Of a stretch of DNA of 64,000 nt, positions 43,612-51,040 are shown in pieces. Where the stretch lies: the NCBI GenBank assembly GCA_026708055.1, contig JAPOVS010000039.1, positions 20,196 through 84,195 of the forward strand, given 5' to 3'. Under the pieces are notes generated by a model. That model ran no database searches. It saw only the letters and a list, made by a program, of their open reading frames with translations, and had not been told where the DNA came from. The stretch comes from a bacterium (lineage in GTDB: Bacteria > Actinomycetota > Acidimicrobiia > Acidimicrobiales > CATQHL01). Position numbers and translations under genes: made by a program. Each line of letters opens with the position of its first letter. Position 1 is the first letter of the stretch.

Positions 43612-44825
43612 ACCTCCAGACGAGCCAGCCACAGTCCCGGGGCGTCGATCTCGTTCGGCGTCGGCCAGTTCTCGGCGGACTGCCAGAGTCGGCCGACGCC
43701 CTCGGTGCCGGCTCGCTCGGTGACGCCCTCCACGAACCGCGCGCCACGCCCTGAGGCCTCCGGGCCCACGTCGACGCCCAGGAGTCGGGCCACCTGGCGG
43801 GCCTCGGCGGGCGGCGTGAAACGGCGTCGCCTGAAGGCCTCCCGCACGGGACTCCGGGCGCCCAGCAGTTGCTCGCAGGCCCGCTCGGTGGTGGCGTCCA
43901 CGTAGCCAACCAGGACCGAGAGGAGATCCTCCAGGTGTCCCGCGACCGTCTCCTGGTTCTCCGAGCGTGTTGCCCCCAGCAACATCTCGGGGCTGGAGAG
44001 CAGGGCGGGCATCTCGGCCATGGCCCGCTCGGGGTCCAGGTCGCCGAGCCGCTCCTGCAACGACTCGACGATCCCGCCGGGGTCGATCTCGAAGCCCTGC
44101 GCGTGACGCTCGAGGAGGTCGGTCAGCCGCTGGTGCACCGACGGGACGCTGAGCACCGCGTTGGCGATGAGGGAGTGCACGCAGACCCAGAGGCACGTGT
44201 CGTCCCGCGGCAGGCTCCAGGCCTCGGCGAACGCGCTGATGTTCGGCTCGACCAGCAGTAGCCGGTCGCTGCGCACGCGGGGAAGGATCACGTCGTAGGA
44301 ACCGAGGGCGACGCGCGCCAGCCGGCCGGTCAGCGACCCCGCTGTCATGTCCGCCAGCAGCGGCGCCAACGGCTCCATGAGCCGCCGCAGCATCGCTTCG
44401 GGGCGATCGCTGGGGGAGTCGGGATCCGCTGCGGCGCCATGTGCCGCGTTCAGCCCTTCCTGCAACTGCTGGAAGTGCGGTCGCCAATCACGCAGCGTGT
44501 GATGCGCCCAGCCGCTGCGATTCACCACGGCGATCTCGACCGGTCGATGATCGACGGTAATCGGCAGCCCGGTGGCCGCCTCGGCCGCCAGCTGGGCAAT
44601 GCCGGCCAGGTCGCTGAAGGCGGCGCGGTCCGCGGGAGAGGCATTCGGCTCGCGCCCGCCGTCGGAGGCAACCGCCACCGCCAGTTGGTCGGCGGCCTGG
44701 CGGCTGACGGCGGGGGACCGGAGCAGCCTGGTCAGGTCCCCCAGGAGTGGCCAGGCTCCGAGGGGGTCTCCCTCCCCGCCCCAGTCGGCGGGGTCCTCGT
44801 CGAAAGGATCGTCGGCCGGGGACAT
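43554..44825 (-). CDS. DUF2342 (zincin-like) protein lacking the HExxH motif
   Basis: A 423-aa actinobacterial protein of the DUF2342/F420-biosynthesis-associated family, recognised by PVEIAVVNRSGWAHHTLRDW, LLLVEPNISAFAEAW and the C-terminal WQSAENWPTPNEIDAPGLWLARL. Family members carry an HExxH zinc site after the WVCVHE position; here the segment reads WVCVHSLIANAVLSVP, so the Glu and second His are absent and the protein is probably not an active peptidase. ATG 44825 has TACGAT 6 nt upstream. It is divergent from the SDR gene. Confidence 0.78.
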   Translation of the reverse strand: MSPADDPFDEDPADWGGEGDPLGAWPLLGDLTRLLRSPAVSRQAADQLAVAVASDGGREPNASPADRAAFSDLAGIAQLAAEAATGLPITVDHRPVEIAVVNRSGWAHHTLRDWRPHFQQLQEGLNAAHGAAADPDSPSDRPEAMLRRLMEPLAPLLADMTAGSLTGRLARVALGSYDVILPRVRSDRLLLVEPNISAFAEAWSLPRDDTCLWVCVHSLIANAVLSVPSVHQRLTDLLERHAQGFEIDPGGIVESLQERLGDLDPERAMAEMPALLSSPEMLLGATRSENQETVAGHLEDLLSVLVGYVDATTERACEQLLGARSPVREAFRRRRFTPPAEARQVARLLGVDVGPEASGRGARFVEGVTERAGTEGVGRLWQSAENWPTPNEIDAPGLWLARLEVYEGPGDSGPGGGRPDPGG

Positions 44826-44831
44826 GCCTGC

Positions 44832-44837
44832 ATCGTA
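44832..44837 (-). promoter_or_regulatory. -10 box (TACGAT) of the DUF2342 gene, leaderless spacing
   Basis: On the minus strand TACGAT ends 6 nt before ATG 44825. Confidence 0.5.
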
Positions 44838-44855
44838 GATGGGGGAGGTGGCCGT

Positions 44856-44861
44856 TACCTT
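44856..44861 (+). promoter_or_regulatory. -10 box (TACCTT) of the SDR gene
   Basis: TACCTT ends 11 nt before ATG 44873, giving a very short leader. It lies only about 20 nt from the divergent DUF2342 -10 box, so the two promoters share one short region. Confidence 0.4.
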
Positions 44862-44872
44862 GGGGTTCCGAG

Positions 44873-45988
44873 ATGAACCGCCCTCCCGACAGCTTCGATA
44901 CCCGCACCGGCGCGGCGGACCCCGGCCGCCCGCTCGTCGTGGCGATCACCGGGGTCGCCGGATCCATCGGTTCGCGGCTGGCGGCACGGCTGGCGTCCCG
45001 CACCGGCGAGGTTCAGGTTGTCGGTGTGGACTCGCAACCGCTGCAGTCGCAACTCGGTGCCGAACTCCGCCGGGGGGATCTCCGAACCGGCGACGTGGTG
45101 GCGATGTTGCAGGGTGTCGACGTCGTCGCCCACCTCGTGTCGGCGTTCGATCCGCGTCGCGACGGGCTGGAGTCGGCGAGTCTGGACATCGAGATGGTGC
45201 GGCGCCTGCTGGCCGCGGTGCCCCGGGCACAGGTCTCCGGCGTCGTCCTGATGTCCAGCGCGATGGTCTACGGCGCCTGGCCCGACAACCCGGTTCCGTT
45301 GTCCGAGGAGGCGCTGCTGCGGCCGAACCCGGGCTTCTCGTTCGCGGCGCACAAGGCGGAGGTGGAACGGCTCGCCGCCGAGTGGCACGCCGACAATCCC
45401 GACGTGCGCCTCGTCGTGCTCCGGCCGGTGACCGCCGTGGCCGCCGGCGAGAGCAGTTGGGCGGCCCGTACCCTGCGCGCGGCGGTGACTGTGGCGGCCG
45501 GCGACGACGACCCGCCGGTGCAGTTCCTGCATCTCGACGACTTGGCGGCGGCGGTGGAGTTGGCGGTGCTCGGCGATCTCGCGGGCGCCTACAACGTGGC
45601 CCCGGACGGCTACGTCTCGGCGACCCGCATGAGGCGGCTGAGCGGCATGGTGCCCTGGCTGCGGGTGCCGCCGCAGGTGGCGTCCTGGCTGGCGCGCTTC
45701 CGCTGGCGCTGGCGCCTGGCGCCGACACCGCCCGGGGTGGTCCCTTACACCCGGTTCCCCTGGGTCGTGTCGAACGAGCGCCTGCGGGCGGCCGGTTGGA
45801 CGCCCCGGCACAGCAACGAAGAGTGTTACGTCGACTCGCACCATGCCAAGCCCTGGGCGATCACGACATCCTCGGTGATGCAGCGGAGATCACTGGCTGT
45901 GCTCGTCGCCCTCGTGGCGGTCGGTCTGGGGATCGCGATAGGGGCGATGACCCGGGCGCGCCGTGCCGCCCGGCCGCCTGTGCCCTGA
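44873..45988 (+). CDS. NAD-dependent epimerase/dehydratase-like SDR with C-terminal TM helix
   Basis: A 371-aa extended SDR. The Rossmann motif VAITGVAGSIGSRLA, VDVVAHLVSAFDP, catalytic-region SSAMVYGAWPDNP (Tyr) and AAHKAEVE (Lys at the expected +4 position) are present. FLHLDDLAAAVELAV is typical. A single TM helix near the end (LAVLVALVAVGLGIAIGAM) is unusual for the family and would tether it to the membrane. The substrate is not identifiable; a sugar nucleotide is possible. Confidence 0.8.
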   Translation: MNRPPDSFDTRTGAADPGRPLVVAITGVAGSIGSRLAARLASRTGEVQVVGVDSQPLQSQLGAELRRGDLRTGDVVAMLQGVDVVAHLVSAFDPRRDGLESASLDIEMVRRLLAAVPRAQVSGVVLMSSAMVYGAWPDNPVPLSEEALLRPNPGFSFAAHKAEVERLAAEWHADNPDVRLVVLRPVTAVAAGESSWAARTLRAAVTVAAGDDDPPVQFLHLDDLAAAVELAVLGDLAGAYNVAPDGYVSATRMRRLSGMVPWLRVPPQVASWLARFRWRWRLAPTPPGVVPYTRFPWVVSNERLRAAGWTPRHSNEECYVDSHHAKPWAITTSSVMQRRSLAVLVALVAVGLGIAIGAMTRARRAARPPVP

Positions 45989-46027
45989 ATGTCCCGCCGG
46001 ATGAATCGATACAGGCCCGGCGGGAAT

Positions 46028-46033
46028 TATCCT
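46028..46033 (+). promoter_or_regulatory. -10 box (TATCCT) of moaE, leaderless spacing
   Basis: TATCCT ends 6 nt before GTG 46040. Confidence 0.55.
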
Positions 46034-46039
46034 TGATAC

Positions 46040-46546
46040 GTGCAGTCACCACAGGCTGAGCATTCACCACAGGGAGACACGTGGATCGGTCTTTGCGCGG
46101 AGCAATTGCCCCTCGAGGCGGCGGTGGCGTGGGCCAACCGTCCGCACTGCGGCGCCGTGGTGATGTTCTCCGGGAACGCCAGGGACAACTCTCCTGATCG
46201 TCGGAAGGTCTACGAGTTGACCTACGAGGCCTACGAGGCCGAGGCTGAGGGCCGCTTGGCGGCGGTGGCGCACCAGGCGCGTGAACAGTGGCCCGACGTC
46301 GGCCGGCTGGCGCTGCTGCACCGCACCGGCACGCTGAGGGTCGGAGATGCGGCGGTTGTCGTCGTGGCCTCGGCGCCGCACAGGCACGAGGCGTTCAGCG
46401 CGGCCAGGTTCTGCATCGACGCGTTGAAAGCCACCGTCCCGATCTGGAAGCTGGAGCGCTGGGCAGGGGGCGAGAGCTGGGGGAGAGAGGCCCAGCACCT
46501 GTCGGAGATCGAGGAGTACGTGCAGCGGGTTGAGAACCCGCTCTAG
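46040..46546 (+). CDS. moaE: Molybdopterin synthase catalytic subunit
   Basis: Inserts sulfur carried by MoaD into cyclic pyranopterin to make molybdopterin. A 168-aa protein with CGAVVMFSGNARDNS, YELTYEAYEAEAEGRL, LLHRTGTLRVGDAAVVVVASAPHRHEAFSAARFCIDALKATVPIWKLE: the last contains the conserved catalytic Lys and the PHR segment. No moaD or other cofactor gene is nearby. The leaderless GTG start is supported by TATCCT. Confidence 0.92.
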   Translation: MQSPQAEHSPQGDTWIGLCAEQLPLEAAVAWANRPHCGAVVMFSGNARDNSPDRRKVYELTYEAYEAEAEGRLAAVAHQAREQWPDVGRLALLHRTGTLRVGDAAVVVVASAPHRHEAFSAARFCIDALKATVPIWKLERWAGGESWGREAQHLSEIEEYVQRVENPL

Positions 46547-46567
46547 GGAGGCTCGGAGAGACAACGC

Positions 46568-46747
46568 GTGGCTGGTGTGATCTTCCTGTTCGTGGCGGTC
46601 GGTGTGTGCGTCGTCGGATTCCTCGTGATCTGGCTGCGGCACCGGGACCGCACGACGTTCACCTCGAGCGTCGACCGCTTCGACGCCGAGATGTCGGCGC
46701 TCCGGCCACCCTCGGGGAGCAGCGGCCGCGGCCGCCGGCGCCGCTAG
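46568..46747 (+). CDS. Small single-TM membrane protein
   Basis: A 59-aa protein: one N-terminal membrane helix (VIFLFVAVGVCVVGFLVIWL), then a charged, Arg-rich cytoplasmic tail (SSGRGRRRR). GGAGAGA lies about 9 nt before the GTG. It fits between moaE and mreB and ends 6 nt before mreB, so it may be cotranscribed with mreB. Function unknown. Confidence 0.5.
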   Translation: MAGVIFLFVAVGVCVVGFLVIWLRHRDRTTFTSSVDRFDAEMSALRPPSGSSGRGRRRR

Positions 46748-46753
46748 TCCGTC

Positions 46754-47764
46754 ATGGCCCGCAGCCTCGCGATCGATCTGGGGACGGCGAACACGCTGGT
46801 TTACTCCATGGGGAACGACATCGTCTACCGCCAGCCGACGGTCATCGCCGTCCATCGCCAGACCGGCGAGGTCCTCGCCATGGGTGAGGAGGCGTGGCGC
46901 ATGATCGGCCGGACCCCGAGTTACATCGTGGCTCATCGCCCGCTGCGCAACGGGGCCATCACCGACTTCGACATGACCGAGCAGATGATGCGGGCGATCT
47001 TCCACCAGATCGGAGTGAACCGGTTCAACCGGCCGCGTGTGGTGATCTGCGTGCCGTCGGCGCTCACGCTCGTGGAGATGCGCGCCGTCAAGCTGGCGGC
47101 CCGCCGCGCCGGCGCCGGCAACGTGCTGCTGATGGAGCAGCCCATCGCCGCGGCTCTCGGCGCCAACCTGCCGATCGACAAGTCCGTCGGCAACCTGATC
47201 GTGGACATCGGCGGCGGGACGACCGAGTCCGGGCTCATCTCGCTCGGCGGGGTGGTCGCCCTCGAGGCGGAGCGTGTCGGCTCGTTCGCGGTGGACGACG
47301 CCGTGCAGAAGTACCTTCGGGAGGCCTACGACATTGCTGTCGGCGAGCAGACAGCGGAGAAGATCAAGATCACGATCGGCTCCGCGCTCGACGTCGGCCA
47401 GGATCGCGAGATGCAGGTGCACGGTCGCCGTGTGTCCGTGAGTGCGCCCGAGGTGCTCACGCTGAACTCCGGCGAGATCCGCGAGGCGATCGCCGGTCCG
47501 CTGCGGGCGATCCTCAACTCGATCCTGAACTGCGTGTCCAACACGCCGCCGGAGTTGGCCAACGACATCGCCCGCCGGGGCCTGTTCCTCACCGGTGGTG
47601 GGGGACTGCTCAGTGGTATCGACCAGCGGATCGCCAATGAGGCCGGCGTGCCGGTGCGGCGGGTGGACTATCCCCTGGAGTGCGTGGTGCGCGGCGCGGG
47701 CCGCTCCCTTGCGGCGCTCGACCTCATGCGGGGGATGTTCGTGGACTTCTCCGACGGGGACTGA
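46754..47764 (+). CDS. mreB: Rod-shape determining actin-like protein MreB
   Basis: Membrane-associated bacterial actin that guides lateral wall synthesis. A 336-aa protein with phosphate-1 IDLGTANTLVY, MEQPIAAALGANLPI, phosphate-2 VDIGGGTTESGLISLGG, and adenosine motif LTGGGGLLSGID. No mreC, mreD or rodA neighbours are present, so it is a lone mreB. The ATG is 6 nt after the small TM gene. Its last 41 nt overlap the convergent HEAT-repeat gene. Confidence 0.94.
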   Translation: MARSLAIDLGTANTLVYSMGNDIVYRQPTVIAVHRQTGEVLAMGEEAWRMIGRTPSYIVAHRPLRNGAITDFDMTEQMMRAIFHQIGVNRFNRPRVVICVPSALTLVEMRAVKLAARRAGAGNVLLMEQPIAAALGANLPIDKSVGNLIVDIGGGTTESGLISLGGVVALEAERVGSFAVDDAVQKYLREAYDIAVGEQTAEKIKITIGSALDVGQDREMQVHGRRVSVSAPEVLTLNSGEIREAIAGPLRAILNSILNCVSNTPPELANDIARRGLFLTGGGGLLSGIDQRIANEAGVPVRRVDYPLECVVRGAGRSLAALDLMRGMFVDFSDGD

Positions 47765-48437
47765 ACCGGCGGAGGCCCTCTGCCGAGCCGACGAAGATCG
47801 GCTGGCGAAGGTCTTCCGCCGCTTGGCGGACCTGCCAGTCACGATCCCCGGCGGCCCGCTCCAGCGCCTCCTCCACCTCGGGGCCGGAGAAGGCGGCCAG
47901 CGCCAGGACGGCGCGGCGGCGCACCGTGGCCCGGTCCCCGGTTGCGGCGAGCACCGCGGCGAGCCCCGCCCCGTCGCCGATCGCCCCGAGCGCGGCGACC
48001 GCCGTCTCCCTGCACAGCGCGTCGGGGTGGCTCGTGGCGATCTCACCCAGCTGCGACACCACGCCGGAGTCGGCTGCGGGGTGCTCGCCGCATGCCCAGG
48101 CCGCCGCCTCGACCACTCGCGCGTCGCTGTCGCCGAGCACGCCGCTGAGATCGATGTCGCCGCGGCCGGCGGCCAATTCCGCGGCGCCGGCGCGAACCTC
48201 CGGCGAAGGGTCCCCGAGCGCACCGAGGAGATCGGCAGCCGCCAGGTTGCCGCCACGGGCCAGCGCGGCCAGCGCGGCGCAGCGCACCCTCGGGCTCGAG
48301 TCGGCGAGCCCCGGCCGCGCCGTGCTCTCGTCGTTGCCGAACCCGCTGAGCGCAACGGCTCGGCGGCGCCGGAGCGATTCGCCGTCGGGCGGTCGCCTCT
48401 CGGCGGTCATCGGCAAGGCGGCGCGGCGCCGGCGCAC
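47724..48437 (-). CDS. HEAT-repeat protein
   Basis: A 237-aa helical-repeat protein; units such as SSPRVRCAALAALARGG, PSPEVRAGAAELAAG, SDARVVEAAAWACGEHP and DALCRETAVAALGAIGDG follow the PBS-lyase/HEAT pattern. It is probably a protein-protein scaffold. GTG 48437 begins 19 nt after the stop of the TM gene at 48457, so the two look cotranscribed; ATG 48410 is an alternative start. Confidence 0.75.
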   Translation of the reverse strand: MRRRRAALPMTAERRPPDGESLRRRRAVALSGFGNDESTARPGLADSSPRVRCAALAALARGGNLAAADLLGALGDPSPEVRAGAAELAAGRGDIDLSGVLGDSDARVVEAAAWACGEHPAADSGVVSQLGEIATSHPDALCRETAVAALGAIGDGAGLAAVLAATGDRATVRRRAVLALAAFSGPEVEEALERAAGDRDWQVRQAAEDLRQPIFVGSAEGLRRFSPRRRSPRTSPA

Positions 48438-48456
48438 GAAGCGCCGTGGGCCCGGC

Positions 48457-48813
48457 TCATCCGATGACCGCCTCCAGCGCGACCCCGCCGACGAAGACGA
48501 GGAAACCCACCAGTGCGGCCAGCAGGACGCCGAGGACGCCGATGAGGACCAGCAGCGCCGCGGCGGCTCCGAGCCTGTGCCACCAGCGGAATCCGGCGCC
48601 GGGTCCGTAACGGGCGCGTTGGCGGCGGAACGGGTCTCGCCGGAGCGAGGTCGCGCTGCCCGGGCGGCGGCGGTTGCCGTCCGGTCCGGAGGCGGCGGGC
48701 GCGGCAGAGTCCGGGCGCTGGCTCGCAGGCGCGCCCTCTAGCGTGGAGGACGAGCCCACAGGTCCGGTGGTGGCGAGGTGTGCGGTGGCCGAGGCGAACA
48801 CAGTCGAGTTCAC
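48457..48813 (-). CDS. Small membrane protein with disordered N terminus
   Basis: About 118 aa: roughly 75 residues rich in Ser, Pro, Gly and Arg, then a long hydrophobic C-terminal segment (LGAAAALLVLIGVLGVLLAALVGFLVFVGG) that could form one or two helices. No family recognised. GTG 48813 or GTG 48801 could start it. It is divergent from the protease gene and precedes the HEAT-repeat gene. Confidence 0.5.
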   Translation of the reverse strand: MNSTVFASATAHLATTGPVGSSSTLEGAPASQRPDSAAPAASGPDGNRRRPGSATSLRRDPFRRQRARYGPGAGFRWWHRLGAAAALLVLIGVLGVLLAALVGFLVFVGGVALEAVIG

Positions 48814-48858
48814 GCTAGCGACCCTGCTGCGCGGATTCCGGCATCGGGTGGCGAATCT

Positions 48859-50046
48859 GTGCGACCGCTGACGGCAGTCGCGGCCAAGATCGCCGCCGGG
48901 GGTCGGCGCCCTCCCCGCCGGTCTCTCCGCTCCGGCCTCGCCGCGCTCCGCAGGGGCGGCGTGCGCGGTCTTGTCGTGGGGTTCTGGCGCATCTGCCGGC
49001 GCAACCCGCGTCGCTCGATCTGGATTGCCGCCGTCGGGGCCGTCGTCACCGCCGCGCTGCTGGTTCTGACGTTCGTCTCGGCCCCGTACTACGCCCTGTA
49101 CCCGGGCGATGTGTACTCGGCCACCGGCGCCGTCTCCTCCGAGAGCGAGACCACCTTCGACCCCATGAGCCTCATCGGCTTCGTGACAATCTCGGCGCAC
49201 CCGACCGAGTCGCTGTGGCAGTGGGTCGTCGCCTATCTCGACGGCTCCGCCGCGCTCCAGCACGAGGACGTCTTCAACCGGGGCTTGACGCCCCAGGAGC
49301 GTCGCAACACCGACGCCCGGCTGATGACCCGGTCCCAGGACGTCTCGGTGTATGTGGCGCTGGTCGAGTTGGGCTACGACGTGCCCGACTCGCAGGTCGT
49401 CGTGAGCGGGTTGATCCCCTGCATGCCGGCGGCCGAGCACATCTCCGTCGGTGACGTGATCACGTCGGTCGGCGGGGAACCGGTGACGGAGTCCGGCGAG
49501 GTCTCGGCGGCGGTTCGCAGCCGCTCGGTGGGCGAGCTGGTCGAGTTCGGGCTCCGCCCGCAAGGCGAGACCGACAGCGTGCTGGTGGACATCCGGCTGG
49601 GCTCCAGCGCCGATGAATGCATCGATCCGGCCGGCCGCACCTCGCTCGAGGACGAGCGTCCGCTGCTGGGGGTGATCCTGGCCAACGACGTGGGCGAGTT
49701 GGGGGTGGACGTCGACTTCGCCACCGGCAACATCGCCGGCCCGTCGGCGGGTCTGGCATTCGCCCTGTCGGTCGTGGACCTGCTCTCTCCGGACGAACTG
49801 ACCGAAGGGCGGCCCGTGGCGGTGACCGGGACGATCTCGCCGGACGGCTCGGTCGGGACCGTCGGCGGCATTGCCCAGAAGGTCCGGGCGGTGGAGAGCC
49901 GGAACTTCGGGCTGATGCTGGTACCGGAGGGACAGTACGAGGAGGCGGCTGCGGCGGCCTCCGAGGCTCTCGAGATCGTGGAGGTCTCCTCCATGTCCGA
50001 GGCTCTGGAGGTGGTGGCGCCGAACTGGACCCCGCCGCAAGGCTGA
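48859..50046 (+). CDS. YlbL-like PDZ/Lon-type serine protease, membrane anchored
   Basis: About 395 aa. One N-terminal TM helix (IWIAAVGAVVTAALLVLTFV), an extracytoplasmic domain with a PDZ segment (EHISVGDVITSVGGEPVTESGEV), and a C-terminal Lon (S16) protease domain: Ser near 296 in NIAGPSAGLAFALSVVDLL and Lys near 340 in GSVGTVGGIAQKVRAVES give the Ser-Lys dyad. This is the layout of B. subtilis YlbL. GTG 48859 is chosen; GTG 48778 would add a non-conserved N terminus overlapping the divergent gene. Confidence 0.85.
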   Translation: MRPLTAVAAKIAAGGRRPPRRSLRSGLAALRRGGVRGLVVGFWRICRRNPRRSIWIAAVGAVVTAALLVLTFVSAPYYALYPGDVYSATGAVSSESETTFDPMSLIGFVTISAHPTESLWQWVVAYLDGSAALQHEDVFNRGLTPQERRNTDARLMTRSQDVSVYVALVELGYDVPDSQVVVSGLIPCMPAAEHISVGDVITSVGGEPVTESGEVSAAVRSRSVGELVEFGLRPQGETDSVLVDIRLGSSADECIDPAGRTSLEDERPLLGVILANDVGELGVDVDFATGNIAGPSAGLAFALSVVDLLSPDELTEGRPVAVTGTISPDGSVGTVGGIAQKVRAVESRNFGLMLVPEGQYEEAAAAASEALEIVEVSSMSEALEVVAPNWTPPQG

Positions 50047-50087
50047 AGGCATCGTCCCCGTTGCCCGGATGCCGCTGCCGCACGCCG

Positions 50088-50093
50088 TACGAT
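50088..50093 (+). promoter_or_regulatory. -10 box (TACGAT) before the VQxPT mini-ORF
   Basis: TACGAT ends 8 nt before GTG 50102, the first codon of the repeat-encoded mini-ORF. Confidence 0.45.
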
Positions 50094-50152
50094 TACCAAC
50101 GGTGCAGATACCAACGGTGCAGATGCCAACAGTGCAGATGCCAACGGTGCAG
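50094..50152 (+). repeat. Four tandem 15-nt units
   Basis: Units at 50094, 50109, 50124 and 50139 of the type TACCAACGGTGCAGA; units 1 and 2 are identical and 3 and 4 differ at one to three positions. Read in frame they encode VQxPT repeats of the mini-ORF ahead of the DivIVA-like gene. Confidence 0.85.
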
Positions 50153-50173
50153 GACCCAGGGTGCGCGTCGTGA
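50102..50173 (+). CDS. 23-codon mini-ORF (VQxPT repeats) coupled to the DivIVA-like gene
   Basis: GTG 50102 reads VQIPTVQMPTVQMPTVQDPG, then CAS, and stops at TGA 50171-50173, which overlaps GTG 50170, a start for the next gene. A -10 box lies 8 nt upstream. This may be a leaderless leader peptide that brings ribosomes to the downstream start. Confidence 0.4.
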   Translation: MQIPTVQMPTVQMPTVQDPGCAS

Positions 50174-50934
50174 GTTCCGGCGAGCCGGACCCGGCGCATC
50201 CGGAGCTCAGCCCCGATGCGGTGGCGGGGCGCGAATTCGCCGCGGCCCGGAAGGGCTACGACCGTGCCGAGGTGCGATCGTTCCTGACGACGGTGGCCGC
50301 CGAGTTGGCGGCGGTGTTCGAACGCATGACCCGGCTCGAACGGCTGGCGGCGCGTACGGCGATGACCGCGGAGGAGGCCGAGCCGTCGAACGCCGAGCCG
50401 TCGAACGCCGAGCCGTCGAACGCCGAGGCGCTGCTGGAGGCGATCGCTGCGGAAGCCTGGCGCGACCAGGTGCTGGCCGACCTGGACCGGCGTCGACGCG
50501 AGTTGAACGGCGAGGTGATGCGACTGCGTGCCGGCCGGGACCGCCTGCGCGCCGATCTGGTCGAGGTGGCCGACGAACTGGCCGAGCAGTCGCGGCGCCT
50601 CGACGGCTCGTTGCAAGCCGCTCGATCAGCCGGTGACCTCGCCGAGCAGAAAGTCACCTCCGAATCGCCGCGTAGTGCCGAGGAATGGCGCGCCGAATTG
50701 GAGGCGGCGCGCCTGGCCGGATTCGCCACAGTGGGTGCGGCTTCGGCGGCCGCGGCCGGACAGCGGTCGCCGGAGGAGGCGCCCGAGCCACCGGCGGCGG
50801 ATCCGGATGCCGGAGCGACGACGCCCGACGGCGACGTCGTGGAGGCTCTCGAGGTGGGTGAGCTCTTCGCCCGCTTGCGCGCCGAGCGCTCCGAGGCCCA
50901 GCCGGGCGACGACCAGGCTCAGACGGACTCCTAA
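50170..50934 (+). CDS. DivIVA-domain coiled-coil protein
   Basis: About 254 aa. The N-terminal region REFAAARKGYDRAEVRSFLTTVAAEL matches the DivIVA/GpsB lipid-binding domain, followed by long coiled-coil stretches (QVLADLDRRRRELNGEVMRLRAGRDRLRADLVEVADELAEQSRRLD) and an acidic Pro-rich tail. Three 15-nt in-frame repeats encode EPSNA units near residue 73. Likely a polar or septal scaffold (Wag31/SepIVA-like). GTG 50170 is chosen because a mini-ORF stop overlaps it; GTG 50161 is possible. Confidence 0.72.
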   Translation: MSSGEPDPAHPELSPDAVAGREFAAARKGYDRAEVRSFLTTVAAELAAVFERMTRLERLAARTAMTAEEAEPSNAEPSNAEPSNAEALLEAIAAEAWRDQVLADLDRRRRELNGEVMRLRAGRDRLRADLVEVADELAEQSRRLDGSLQAARSAGDLAEQKVTSESPRSAEEWRAELEAARLAGFATVGAASAAAAGQRSPEEAPEPPAADPDAGATTPDGDVVEALEVGELFARLRAERSEAQPGDDQAQTDS

Positions 50935-51027
50935 GGCCGCGCACCGGCCGGCTCGGTCCGCTGCGCGTTGAGGGCGCCGGCCGCCGCCGCGGTGCCGCCG
51001 ACGGCGGGTAAACCACCTCGCCCGCAG

Positions 51028-51033
51028 TAGGCT
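51028..51033 (+). promoter_or_regulatory. -10 box (TAGGCT) of the UPF0182 gene, leaderless spacing
   Basis: TAGGCT ends 7 nt before ATG 51041. The same hexamer precedes icd and the MNT-HEPN gene. Confidence 0.55.
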
Positions 51034-51040
51034 GCCCGCC

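Noticed and set aside
50386..50431. 15-nt tandem repeat as a binding-site array
   Set aside because: In frame within the DivIVA-like gene, encoding EPSNA units.
48814..50616. Very long minus-strand open frame continuing upstream of the 48457-48813 membrane gene
   Set aside because: It is antisense to the well-supported protease and DivIVA-like genes and has a low-complexity His/Arg/Gly composition typical of GC-rich shadow frames.
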